Assembly: GCF_009730915.1 (NCBI RefSeq)
Contig: NW_024086420.1
Span: forward strand, 62,001-126,000
Direction of reading: 5' to 3'
Source: Dioscorea cayenensis subsp. rotundata
Taxonomy: Eukaryota; Streptophyta; Magnoliopsida; Dioscoreales; Dioscoreaceae
DNA: 64,000 nt
The notes under the pieces were generated by a model, which made no database searches, was not told where the DNA came from, and worked only from the letters and a program-made list of their open reading frames with translations. A program made the translations under genes and the position numbers. This document shows positions 43,187-54,540 of the stretch, in pieces. Position 1 is the stretch's first letter; every line of letters begins with the position of its first letter.

Positions 43187-44120
43187 ATGGCACCTCGGTC
43201 GAAGAAGCAAGCTGATAAGAGGCCGCGTGAGTAATCCCCTGAACCTGAGTGCATTAGTTTCGCGATTCCAGAGCATCAGGTTCGCTATGAGCGCTTGTCG
43301 AGACTCCGGTTCGGATAGACTCGATTCCTGGACACAAGTATACTGAGAGATCTACAACAGGGAGATGAATTCACTGATGATGTTGAGGATCTCGTTTCAG
43401 CAGGTGATTGGCGGAAGTTATTGATGATTAGAGAGCCAGTCATCCGAGAGTTTGCACTTGAGGTGCTATCATCATTCGAGTTTGATAGATCTTACGCGAA
43501 CTTCGACAGTTTGGACACTATTCAGTTTAGAGCACTTGGACACCACCATAGCTTGAGTATCACTCAGTTTTCAGTTCTTCTTACCTTGTATGAGGAGGCA
43601 TTCACATACATTGAGGAGTAAACTCAGTTACTGACTGATTATCCTGGAGCCTTGACCCCGCAGAGAGCTTACAGAGTACTATGTGTTTAGGGTCAGTACC
43701 AGCCGGGGGTGTCCAAGGCTACGTGTCTTTCCCGACTTGCATACAGATATTTACATGCCATCATGAGTAGGTCGGTGAATGGCCATGGTGATAGCACTGG
43801 TGTTCTGAGCCGGCAGGAGCTTCTATACTTGCACTCGATGGTGCAGCGCGTACCGATTCACTTAGGACACATCATGGCAGAGTACATCAGATATCAAAGG
43901 CATTATGCTAGACTTGCAGCGATCTTCTCGGGCCCCTACATTACGAGATTAGTGCTAAGCATGGGTCTCTTAGCTTCGATTCGTGGGGCTGAGAAGACAA
44001 GTATACCTACCCCCCTTGAGTTTAGAGACACTGAGATTGATGGGCATGGTCCGCAGAGTTCAAACAGGGGTTTATACTTTAGTACTACTAGCTCCAGAGA
44101 TAGCTGAGGATGAGGGTGAT
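43187..44120 (+). pseudogene. E6 ORF2, ATHILA ORF-1-like, 3'-truncated
   Basis: ATG 43187 begins MAPRSKKQADKRPRE, a basic N-terminus like that of E1. Stops occur near 43234, 43317, 43619 and 43688, and a shift near 44020. Conserved blocks match E3: FEFDRSYANFDSLDTIQFRALG, LAYRYLHAIMSRSVNG, YLHSMVQRVPIHLGHIMAEYI, GPYITRLVLSMG. The frame is cut at 44120, before the coiled coil, by the LTR of family C, so the rest of E6 (tail, 3' non-coding region, 3' LTR) should lie beyond the nested insertions to the right. Confidence 0.78.
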
Positions 44121-44734
44121 TGATAAGTGCTTGAGTAGACATATTTTTATATATGTTTTACATGCATTGAGCATCATTTTTACCATGGTTTATGACTCAT
44201 ATTGTGTATTTGGTGTTCTTTTATGCATATAGGTTGTGAATGCCTTGAAGAGTAAGAAAGAAGCAAAGATACGCTATAAAGACACAATATTGGGAGTTCT
44301 TGTTCAATTCAAGGACCAAGACACGAGAGGAATTCATAAACATGGAGATGTATGCCAACTTCCAAGAAGATTCAAGCCAATTCACTAGTTGGAAGGGCAC
44401 AAAGGCAGCCACATCTTCATGTTCTTTCTCTTTGTGAAGATTGCAAGACCTCTCAAAGATACGTCGTTGAAGAAAAGTTTTATAGCCTACCACATGGACG
44501 TGTGCCCGGATATGTGGCCTCAATAGAAGAGTGTTCAGATCACGTTTCGTGAAAGGTCTGTAGCAATTTCACTGTAGTAATTTCACTGTAGCAGTGCTGT
44601 AGCGAAATTACTATTCATGCACCCGCGTGGAAATTTCTGTAGCAACACGTTGAAGCTCTCCATCAAAGTCATTAGTTCATATATAAGGGGTTTATTTCTA
44701 TGGTTTTAATGAACTTTCATTCATTGATGGTGTG
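44121..44734 (+). mobile_element. LTR fragment of a third TGATAAG family (C)
   Basis: Starts TGATAAGTGCTTGAG and keeps the family plan: 'ggttgtgaatgcc', 'ttggaagggcacaaaggcag', ctgtagca motifs (44560-44620) and a TATA box (TATATAA, 44680-44686), but is far diverged from A. It is interrupted at 44735 by a family-A LTR start. The left flank GTGAT (44116-44120) would be its target duplication. Confidence 0.7.
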
Positions 44735-44939
44735 TGATAAGTGCTTGTGCGATACGAATGCGAAGCGTTCATTCCTTATGTTGAGCATTACTTTTCTCGG
44801 GTTTTTACACTAATATGTGTGTTTTTATGTTACTCTTATGCAGGTAGGGTTGTGAGGCCGAGTACGAATGAAATAGTCCAATGTGGATCACAATGCACCA
44901 ATTTTGGAGGAAATCTTGCTAAGGTACAAACGCAAAGAC
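44735..44939 (+). mobile_element. LTR fragment (family A), first 205 bp
   Basis: TGATAAGTGCTTGTGCGATA to 'acgcaaagac', then interrupted by a minus LTR beginning at 44940. Confidence 0.85.
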
Positions 44940-46293
44940 TGACAAGGTCCCCTTGCGTATATCTTGCAAGTGCACGAGTTTGTCGAAGTAATAATCCCGG
45001 ATGAGAGGGGTCGAATCCACAGGGAGTAGGGAGTAAAGACACTTGATTCGTTTCTTAGCTATGTGGAATATCAACAATGATAAGTGTGATATTGATTCAA
45101 TTCTCAACGATTAAAAGCAACAAGTTAGAGAGCAAAAGTAAGAAGGAGCCAAGGCAATCAATAAAGATGGGGTACTCGGATGATGCTTCATCTAGGATAA
45201 TCGCTTCAAGTGCAAGAACTCTCTATTATGCTTCCTAATCAATGCAATGGTGAGTTGTGGAAATCCTTACATACATAGTCCCAAATCTAAGGTCAACTAT
45301 GCCTAACTCTATACATGTCCCGGATGAGAAATCGAACAATCTTAACACCTCACACTCGTATAGAGTTGCAATGAGCTCTAGGGATTCCAAGTGATAAATC
45401 TCTTCCTAAATTTAGACCTAACCCTTTGGTCCAGGCGGAAGGTCCCTAGCCACAATTAAGCCCTAGATACTAAGATCCCCTCAACGCTTCACTCCGTTGC
45501 ATGCGCAACCAAGCCACAGCGGAGATTCATCTCTTAGACCATTCACTCTATTATGGCTGCAAAGATCTCGAGGAACGGAGGTAGAATCTATCACGTCGGA
45601 GGGGAAAGGGGACGCTCCTGTACCTCTCGACTCACCCTCTCAACCCTCTCTAACCTAGCTTTGTCTAACGCTCATGGTGTGTCACTCACTCACAAGGTTA
45701 CAAACAAGAACTCTCAACCCTAGTGTTACTCTAGGGGAAATGTTCATACAATCAAGCATTCAAGGTTGGAACTCGCAATAAACATCAATTTATTGAAAGC
45801 ATAATAAAGAAGTTCAATGAAACGAGCACATCCTAGAGTTCACAATCACCCAAGTACCCACTAGGGGTTTAGCTCTCCATGGAGCTAAGTACAATCAAAG
45901 AAATCGAATGTAAAAGCAATGAATCCATAAAGAAATCCCATCGATGGTCATGTCGATGGTCTTGTGGAGAGTCCTCTACTCATCGCAAGGGATCCTTTGT
46001 CCGGCCTAGGATACACCTCGCCGGATCGATGGCGACGAAATCTCTCCCAATAACTTTCTTCCAAATGACGCGCGATGTCGGAGCCATAGAACCTCTCCAA
46101 AACCCTAGCCAATACTCCTCAAAACCCTAGCCGAAGCCCACTATAAAGTTGGGGAAAAGATGGAGAAAAGAAAACCAAAATTGAGGCTAAATCGGCTTTA
46201 AATACGGCTAGAATCGGGCGATTCCACGGGGGTGGACGGTACACGCGCCCGTGCAAAATTTTCACACGCCCATGTGGAATTTTCAATCGGGGC
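44940..46293 (-). mobile_element. Minus LTR (family A), truncated by E7
   Basis: Begins TGACAAGGTCCCCTTGCG (an LTR 3' end reversed) and runs through U5, R and the dyads to 46293, where E7 starts. Its U3 end is missing here. Confidence 0.88.
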
Positions 46294-46690
46294 TGATAAG
46301 TGCTTGTGCGATACGAATGCGAAGCGTTCATTCCTTATGTTGAGCATTACTTTTCTCAGGTTTTTACACTAATATGTGTGTTTTTATGTTACTCTTATGC
46401 AGGTAGGGTTGTGAGGCCGAGTATGAAGGAAATAGGCCAATGTGGATCACAATGCACCGATTTTGGAGGAAATCTTGCTAAGGTTCAAATGTGAAGATAT
46501 AGGTCGATGTGAGATGCTAGAATGTGTGCCAAACTCCTCATATTCGAGTTGGCACATCCATTTGGAGGGGCACAGAGGCAGTCACACTCGAGCATTCCGA
46601 CTTATGCACATAGAACAAGAGTTCCACCAACGTGTACACCATTGAAGAAGCAAGTGATCGACGACGTGAACGTGTGCCCGTTTGCGTTTC
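46294..46690 (+). mobile_element. E7 5' LTR, first part
   Basis: TGATAAGTGC to 'gcgtttc'. Interrupted at 46691 by a solo LTR; text resumes at 48470. Confidence 0.9.
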
Positions 46691-48469
46691 TGATAAGTGT
46701 TTGTGCGATATGAATGCGAAGCATTATTTCCTTACGTTGAGCATTACTTTCCTCAGGTTTTTTTCACTAATATGTGTGTTTTTATGTTACTTTCGTGCAT
46801 GTAGGGTTGTGAAACCAATTATGAAGGAAAGAAGCCAATGTGGATCACAATGCACCGATTTTGGACGAAATCATGCTAAAGTTCAAACTCGAAGATATAA
46901 GTCGGGTGCGAGATGCTAGAGTGTGTGCCAACCTCCCCGTATTTGAGTTTACACAACCATTTGGAGAGCACAAGGGCAGTCACACTCAAGCATTCCGACT
47001 TATGCACATAGAACAAGATCTCCATCATCTTATCCGTCATTGAAGAAGCAAAGTGATCCACAGCATAAATGTGTGCCCGTTTATGTTACCTCGATGAAAA
47101 AGTGGATTCGGGAGTATTTCTGGTACAGTACTGTACACGCCGGTCGATAATCGCAGAAACAGAGAATCCACACGGGTGTGTGGAAATTATCCACGTCCGT
47201 GTGGAAATTCCGCACGGGCGCGTGGAGCATCCACGCCCATGGAGTCGCCAGATTCCAGCCCTATTTAAAGCCGATTCAGCCCCGATTTTAGTATTCTTTT
47301 CTCCATCTTTTCCCCAACTTGAGAGAGGTCTTTGGCTAGGGTTTCGAGGGGTATTGGCCAAGGTTTTGGAGAGGTTCTACGGCTCCGACATCGTCATTCC
47401 TTAGGAAGAAGGTTGGTAGGGGAGCTTCCGTCGAGGCGTATCCTATACTGGACGAGGGAATCCTTGGACGACGAGTAGAGGACTTTCCACAAGACCATCG
47501 ACACCACTATCGAGGGGGTTTCTTTATGGATTCAATGCTTTTACATTCTATTTCTTTGATTGTACTTAGCTCCATGGAGAGCTAAACCCCTAGTGGGTAC
47601 TCGGGTATTGTGAACCCTAGGATGTATTTGTTTATTTGAACCTCTTTATTATGCTTTCAATAAATTGATGTTTATTGTGAGTTCCAACCATGAATGCTTG
47701 ATTGTATGAACATTTCCCCTAGAATGACACTAGGGTTGAGAGTTCTTGTTGGTAACCTTGTGAGTGACTGACACACCATGAGCGTTAGACAAAGCTAGGT
47801 TGGAGAGGGTTGAGAGGGTGAGTCGAGAGGTACAGGAGCGTCACCTTTCCCCTCCGACGTGATAGATTCTATATCCGTTCCTTGAGTTCTTTGTGGCCAT
47901 AATAGAGTGAATGATCTAAGGGATGAACCTCCGCTGGGGCCTAGTTGCGCGTGCAATGGAGTGAAGCGTTGAGGGGATCTTAGTATCTAGGGCTTAATTA
48001 TGGCTAGGGACCTTCCGCCTGGACCAAAGGGTTAGGTCTATAATTAGGAAGCGATTTATCACTTGGAATCGCTAGAGCTCATTGCAACTTTATTCGAGTC
48101 TGAGGTTGAGAGGTTATTTAATCTCTCCTCCGGGACATGAATAGAGTTAAGCATAGTTGACCTTAGATTTTGGACTATGTATGTAAGGATTTCCACGACT
48201 CACCATTGCATTGATTAGGAAGCATAATAGAGAGTTCTTGCACTTGAAGCGATTATCCTAGGTGAAGCATCATCCGAGTACCCCATCTTTATCGATTGCC
48301 TTAGCTCCTCCTTACTTTTTCTCTCTAACTTGTTGCTTTTAATCGTTGAGAATTGAATCAATATCAAGTGTCTTTACTCCCTACTCCCTGTGGATTCGAC
48401 CCTCTCATCCGGGATTATTACTTCGACAAACCCGTGCACTTGTGGGATATACGCAAGGGGACCTTGTCA
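46691..48469 (+). mobile_element. Solo LTR (family A) in E7 LTR
   Basis: 1779 bp, TGATAAGTGT...CCTTGTCA, flanked by perfect GTTTC duplications (46686-46690 and 48470-48474). TATTTAAAG at 47262-47270. Its 3' half is nearly the same as 48700-49885. Confidence 0.93.
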
Positions 48470-49885
48470 GTTTCCCCGATGAAAGTATGGAATTGGGAAG
48501 CTATTCAGATCAAAATACAGTACCAGAGCTCTGTAGCAACATTATAGTATGTTCTATCGCATCACTGTTCACAGCCGGCCGAGAAACCAGAGAAACAGAG
48601 AATCCAGACGGGCGTGTGGAAATTCCGCACGGGCGCGTGGAGCATCCACACCCGTGGAGTCGCCAGATTCCAGCCCTATTTAAAGCCGATTCAGCCCCGA
48701 TTTTAGTATTCTTTTCTCCATCTTTTCCCCAACTTGAGAGAGGGCTTCGGCTAGGGTTTCAAGGGGTATTGGCCAAGGTTTTGGAGAGGTTCTACGGCTC
48801 CGACTTCGTCATTCCTTAGGAAGAAGGTTGGTAGGGGAGCTTCCGTCGAGGCGTATCCTATACTGGACGAGGGAATCCTTGGACGACGAGTAGAGGACTT
48901 TCCACAAGACCATCGACACCACTATCGAGGCGGTTTCTTTATGGATTCAATGCTTTTACATTCTATTTCTTTGATTGTACTTAGCTCCATGGAGAGCTAA
49001 ACCACTAGTGGGTACTCGGGTATTGTAAACCCTAGGATGTATTTGTTTATTTGAACCTCTTTATTATGCTTTCAATAAATTGATGTTTATTGTGAGTTCC
49101 AACCATGAATGCTTGATTGTATGAACATTTCCCCTAGAATGACACTAGGGTTGAGAGTTCTTGTTGGTAACCTTGTGAGTGACTGACACACCATGAGCGT
49201 TAGACAAAGCTAGGTTGGAGAGGGTTGAGAGGGTGAGTCGAGAGGTACAGGAGCGTCACCTTTCCCCTCCGACGTGATAGATTCTACATCCGTTCCTTGA
49301 GTTCTTTGTGGCCATAATAGAGTGAATGATCTAAGGGATAAACCTCCGCTGGGGCCTAGTTGCGCGTGCAATGGAGTGAAGCGTTGAGGGGATCTTAGTA
49401 TCTAGGGCTTAATTGTGGCTAGGGACCTTCCGCCTGGACCAAAGGGTTAGGTCTATAATTAGGAAGCGATTTATCACTTGGAATCGCTAGAGCTCATTGC
49501 AACTTTATTCGAGTCTGAGGTTGAGAGGTTATTTAATCTCTCCTCCGGGACATGAATAGAGTTAAGCATAGTTGACCTTAGATTTTGGACTATGTATGTA
49601 AGGATTTCCACGACTCACCATTGCATTGATTAGGAAGCATAATAGAGAGTTCTTGCACTTGAAGCGATTATCCTAGGTGAAGCATCATCCGAGTACCCCA
49701 TCTTTATCGATTGCCTTAGCTCCTCCTTACTTTTGCTCTCTAACTTGTTGCTTTTAATCGTTGAGAATTGAATCAATATCAAGTGTCTTTACTCCCTACT
49801 CCCTGTGGATTCGACACCTCTCATCCGGGATTATTACTTCGACAAACCCGTGCACTGTCGTGATATACGCAAGGGGACCTTGTCA
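48470..49885 (+). mobile_element. Chimeric LTR segment (unequal exchange product)
   Basis: Begins with E7 U3 text ('gtttccccgatgaaagtatgg') and ends CCTTGTCA. Its first ~130 bp match 49886 onward, while its 3' part shares private variants with the solo LTR: 'atgaatagagttaagcatag', 'agattttggactatgtatgtaagg' and the shortened 'caatatcaagtgtc'. A crossover between about 48600 and 48900 explains this. Confidence 0.85.
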
Positions 49886-51322
49886 GTTTCCCCGATGAAA
49901 GTATGGAATTGGGAAGGTATTCAGATCAAAATACTGTACCAGAGCACTGTAGCAACATTATAGTATGTTATGTAGCATCACTGTTCACAGCCGGCCGAGA
50001 AACCAGAGAAACAGAGAATCCACACGGGTGCGTGGAGCATCCACGCCCATGGAGTCGCCAGATTCCAGCCCTATTTAAAGCCAATTCAGCACCGATTTTG
50101 GTATTCTTTTCTCCATCTTTTCCCCAACTTGAGAGAGGGCTTCGGCTAGGGTTTCGAGGGGGATTTGCCAAGGTTTTGGAGAGGTTCTATGTCTCCGACA
50201 TCGTCATTCCTTAGGAAGAAGGTTGGTAGGGGAGCTTCCGTCGATGCGTATCCTATTCTGGACGAGGGAACCCTTGGACGACGAGTAGAGGACTTTCCAC
50301 AAGACCATCGACACGACTATCGAGGGGGTTTCTTTATGGATTCAATGCTTTTACATTCTATTTCTTTGATTGTACTTAGCTCCATGGAGAGCTAAACCCC
50401 TAGTGGGTACTCGGGTATTGTGAACCCTAGGATGTATTTGTTTATTTGAACCTCTTTATTATGCTTTCAATAAATTGATGTTTATTGTGAGTTCCAACCT
50501 TGAATGCTTGATTGTATGAACATTTCCCCTAGAATGACACTAGGGTTGAGAGTTCTTGTCGGTAACCTTGTGAGTGACTGACACACCATGAGCGTTAGAC
50601 AAAGCTAGGTTGGAGAGGGTTGAGAGGGTGAGTCGAGAGGTACAGGAGCGTCCCCTTTCCCCTCTTGTGTGATAGATTCTACCTCCGTTCCTCGAGTTCT
50701 TTGTGGCTATAATAGAGTGAATAGTCTAAGCGATGAACTTCCGCTGGGGCTTAGTTGCGCGTGCAACAGAGTGAAGCGTTGAGGTGATCTTAGTATCTAA
50801 CTCTTAATTGTGGTTAGGGACCTTCCACCTGGACCAAAGGGTTAGGTCTATAATTAGGATGAGATTTATCACTTGGAATCCCTAGAGCTTATTGCAACTC
50901 TATACAAGTGCGAGCTGTTGATATTGTTCGATTTCTCCTCCGGGACATGCATAGAGTTAGGCATAGTTGACCTAGATTTGGGACTATGTAATTAAGGATT
51001 TCCACGACTCACCATTGCATTGATTTGGAAGCATAATAGAGGGTTCTTGCAATTGAAACAATTATCCTAGGTGGAGCATTATCCGGGTACCCCATTTTTA
51101 TCGATTGCCTTATCCCCTTCTTTAGTTTTGCTCTCTTACTTGTTGCTTTTATTGTTAAGAATTGAATCATTATCACACTCCTTATCATTGATCTTTCACA
51201 TAGCTAAGAATCAAATTAAGTGTTTTTACTCCCTACTCCCTATGGATTCGACCCCGCTCACCCGGGATTATTACTTCGACAAACTCGTGCACTTGTGGGA
51301 TATACACAAGGGGACCTTGTCA
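49886..51322 (+). mobile_element. E7 5' LTR, second part (true end)
   Basis: Repeats 'gtttccccgatgaaag' and runs to CCTTGTCA at 51322, directly before the E7 primer-binding site. It has the standard U5 text ('aagaatcaaattaagtgt'), unlike 48470-49885. TATTTAAAG at 50082-50090. Confidence 0.9.
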
Positions 51323-51328
51323 AGTTTT

Positions 51329-51346
51329 TGGCGCCGTTGCTGGGGA
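51329..51346 (+). other. E7 primer-binding site (tRNA-Asp)
   Basis: TGGCGCCGTTGCTGGGGA, one mismatch to the tRNA-Asp complement. Confidence 0.92.
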
Positions 51347-51473
51347 GCTAGGCGTTTAGAGATACTTTTCACTTTGTTTTCTTAGCTATTTCACCACATA
51401 ATCTAATTCACGTCTTCTTAATCTATCATCGTTCTGATTTTCTTTTTCTTTCTTTTTGGTGCAGCTCCAGGTC

Positions 51474-53011
51474 ATGACCCCAGGAAATCCATCAATACTG
51501 ATCGAAGGAGACCCTGAGCTTGAACGTACACTTAGAAGAAAAGGGAAAGAACCTATGGAAGAACATCATAATTCAGCTGATTTGGGCGGAGAGGAATTTG
51601 AAAACATGGCAGGACAAAATGAGCAACAGCGAACACTATCCGACTATGCCAAACCTTCAGTGTTGGGGTCACAATCGAGTATTGTGCGTCCTCCGATTAC
51701 AGCTCTGAACTTCGAGCTAAAGCCGACATTCATCCATATGCTGCAGTAGTCCACACAATTCAACGGTTTGGCCGATGAGGATCCAAATAGTCATATAGAG
51801 AGCTTTCTTGAGGTGTGCGATATGCTGAAGATAAATGAGGTTACAGATGATGCCATCAAATTGAGAGCCTTCCCATTTTCCTTGAAGGGGAAAGCGAAGC
51901 AGTGGCTACACTCATTACCTAGAGCATCAATCACTACATGGGAGGAGATGGTAGAAGCTTTTCTAGCCCGTTATTTCCCTCCCGGAAAATCAGCAAAGCT
52001 TAGGAATGAGATCTCATCCTTTGTTCAGTTGGAATTGGAGTCTCTATTCGAGACATGGGAAAGGTTCAAGGAGCTCCTGAGAAAGTGTCCGCAACAGGGA
52101 TTCCCGGAGTGGATGATTGTTCAAACCTTCTACAATGGTTTGAACCCGAGTACAAGGCAACTCTTAGATGCGACAGCAGGAGGTACCTTAGGTAGCAAAA
52201 CCCCCGATGATGCTCATCAATTAATTGAGAAAATGGGGTTAAATAGTTACCAATGGAATGCTAGGGAGAAGAAAAAGGTGGCTGGTATCCATGAAATAGA
52301 TGCGGTGACCTCATTGGCGGCACTAAAATACTCCCGAATCCATACATTCATCGAGGTAATGCAAACGGGCACACGTTTGCATCGTGGATAGCTTTGCTTC
52401 TTCAATAACGGACATGTTGGTGGAGATCTTGTTCTATATGCACAAGTCAGAATGCTTGAATGTGACTGCCCTTGTACCCCTCCAAATAGTTGTGCTAACT
52501 TGGATACGAGGAGATTGGCACACATTTCCACATCTCAAACCCGACCTATGTCTTCACGTTTGAACCTTAGCAAGATTTCCTCCAAATTGGTGCATTACGA
52601 CCCACATTGGCTTATTCCTCTCATATTCGGCCTCACAACCTTACATGCATGAAAGTAACATAAATACACACATATTAGTGTTAAAACCTGATAAAGGAAT
52701 GCTCAACACAAGGAAAGAACACTTCGTATTCTTATCACATAAGCATTTATCAAGTAACTTCATTGGCGGCACAAGTGGAATCACTGAGTAAGAAATTAGA
52801 TGTTCTAACTTCGAATAGAGTGGCATCCATGACTACTTGCACTAGGTGTGGTGGACGACATGCTTCCTCCGATTATCCGATCTCCATTGGTGATGCATCT
52901 TCAGTTGAGAATGTTGATTTTGTGGGTAATGCAATGAGGAATCAAGGGAATCCATAAAGAAACACCTACAATCCGGGTTAGAAGAATCATCCCAATTTCT
53001 CATGGAGTAAC
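51474..53011 (+). pseudogene. E7 gag, interrupted and 3'-truncated
   Basis: Starts at ATG 51474 (MTPGNPSILIEGDPELERTL), again ten nucleotides after TTTTTGGTGCAG. In 850 bp there is only one in-frame stop (Gln to TAG at 51747-51749), so this is one of the freshest gag copies. Gag core: NEVTDDAIKLRAFPFSLKG, WLHSLPRASITTWEEM, ARYFPPGKSAKLRNEI, CPQQGF, FYNGLNPSTRQLLDA. At 52323 a minus-strand LTR piece interrupts it, flanked by an 18-bp imperfect duplication. Gag resumes at 52754 with the zinc knuckle (52838-52876), whose last Cys is Tyr. It is cut at 53011 by E8; the rest of E7 should lie past the right end of the window. Confidence 0.88.
52323..52752 (-). mobile_element. Truncated minus LTR piece inside E7 gag
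   Basis: About 430 bp of family-A U3 in reverse, with a natural end (GCATTTATCA, reversed TGATAAATGC) on the right and a broken end on the left. Flanks are GTGACCTCATTGGCGGCA (52305-52322) and GTAACTTCATTGGCGGCA (52754-52771), too long for an integrase duplication. Confidence 0.8.
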
Positions 53012-54501
53012 TGATGTATGATCTGCAAGCACACGGAGTCGTCAAATAATACCTCTCGTGCGAGGAAGAGAGGGTCGTCCTCCCTGGGCCCAAGGATCTA
53101 CCCTTGCTTCCTCTTCACGTATTGTCTAGTCAAAAGATTCGAAGGGTTTCTCTAGTCTGTTAATTAAAATGAAAGAACTACAAGTGAACTCAAAAACAAG
53201 GCAAGGGTATAAAATCAGGGGAATGAAATGGTCATGGATGTGGATTTCCTAGGGGCTACTAAAGTGCAAAAGATGCTAAGAATGTCATGCAATTGAAGGT
53301 TTAGACCTAGAGATTTCCTAAATTAGATCAACCTGATGGTCATGGAAATTGACTCCTAATCTGGTATAAGTATTGATACAAAATTTCTTCTTATCAAATC
53401 CTCATACGATTGTATAAACAATGGGGGAATTCTCTAATTAGAGACGGAACACAACTTGGTCAAGCCCTAATGTTGGATGGGTACAAAATTCTCGATGGTC
53501 ATGGCGTATTCGTACATGAATCCCTTCCAGACTTGGTGTGTCTAGTACAAGGGCTATGGTCACGCTACCGAGTACAACCTAGGAGTTGGTTTACAGAGTT
53601 CTCATGTAAGCAACACATGAAATGCACCAAGAATGAATCACAAACACACAATAATTGCAATAGACAAAATTAGATCATCCAAATACAAAAGTTTACCCCA
53701 AGGTTAACCGGCATCCTATGACCTTGGGGTCTACTCGTCCATGCAAACAAATATAAACAATAGGTCCATGAAACCAACAACAATTGGCATAAGAAAACTC
53801 CCTCAAACAATAGAAGTGAGATGACAAGCCAAGTTAGTTGGAAGGCTTCCACGGACGCCACAATTGTGGCGGCTTCCCTCATCGTCTACAAGCTCCCAAA
53901 GAAGAGATCGATGAAGATCTAGCCAAGCTAAGCTTCTTCCTTTGATTCACCTTCTCCAAAACGTGTGATCTTGCCTCCTCGGAACTGGTGGAAGTCGGCT
54001 CCAAGAACTCCCCAAAAAGCTTTCTCCAAAAACATCCCCCGTTTTGCCCTAGAAATTTCAGTCCAATATATACCCCGTTAGGTCCATACGGGCTCCATGC
54101 GGGCACATGGAGCCTGTTAAGCTCACTGCCATTTTGCGCAGAAAAGGTGTAGGTGCTATAGTACTCAGCTACAGTGTTTTTGCTATAGTACTGAGAGTTG
54201 TGAATTTCCAGCAAACCTCACCGGTACCCATGCTGGCGCATGGACCCTGTGAAGCTCACAACCGAATGCCCCGCAGCATGAATGTGACTATGCTACAGTA
54301 CCGCTATAGTGCCAAAACCCGAAAAATGTCGTTTTTGGTGTCGAATTTATCGAATTTGCATTTTGGAGCTTCGTTCGGCTCTTTTAGGATCTGCAACACT
54401 GAAATAACCAATTTAGACTTAAACATGCATCAATTTATTAAAATATACACAAATAATACAAGATTAATACATATAAAATATGTATATTTAGCTGTTTATC
54501 A
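53012..54501 (-). mobile_element. E8 3' LTR
   Basis: 1490 bp; in element sense TGATAAACAGC...GATCATACATCA. TATATA at 54067-54072; dyads CATGCGGGCACATG (54096-54109) and CATGCTGGCGCATG (54229-54242), each one base off a perfect palindrome; 'gctatagtact' motifs (54150-54200); CCAAGG hairpin at 53698-53727. Confidence 0.9.
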
Positions 54502-54540
54502 AACATCCCCACACCTAGGCTTTTGCTTGTCCCCATGCAA
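54502..54540 (-). promoter_or_regulatory. E8 polypurine tract with upstream hairpin
   Basis: In element sense a TTGCATG-GGGA-CAAGCAA stem (54540-54523, one mismatch), then AGCCTAGGTGTGGGGATGTT, then the LTR. Same module as in E3, E4 and E5. Confidence 0.8.
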
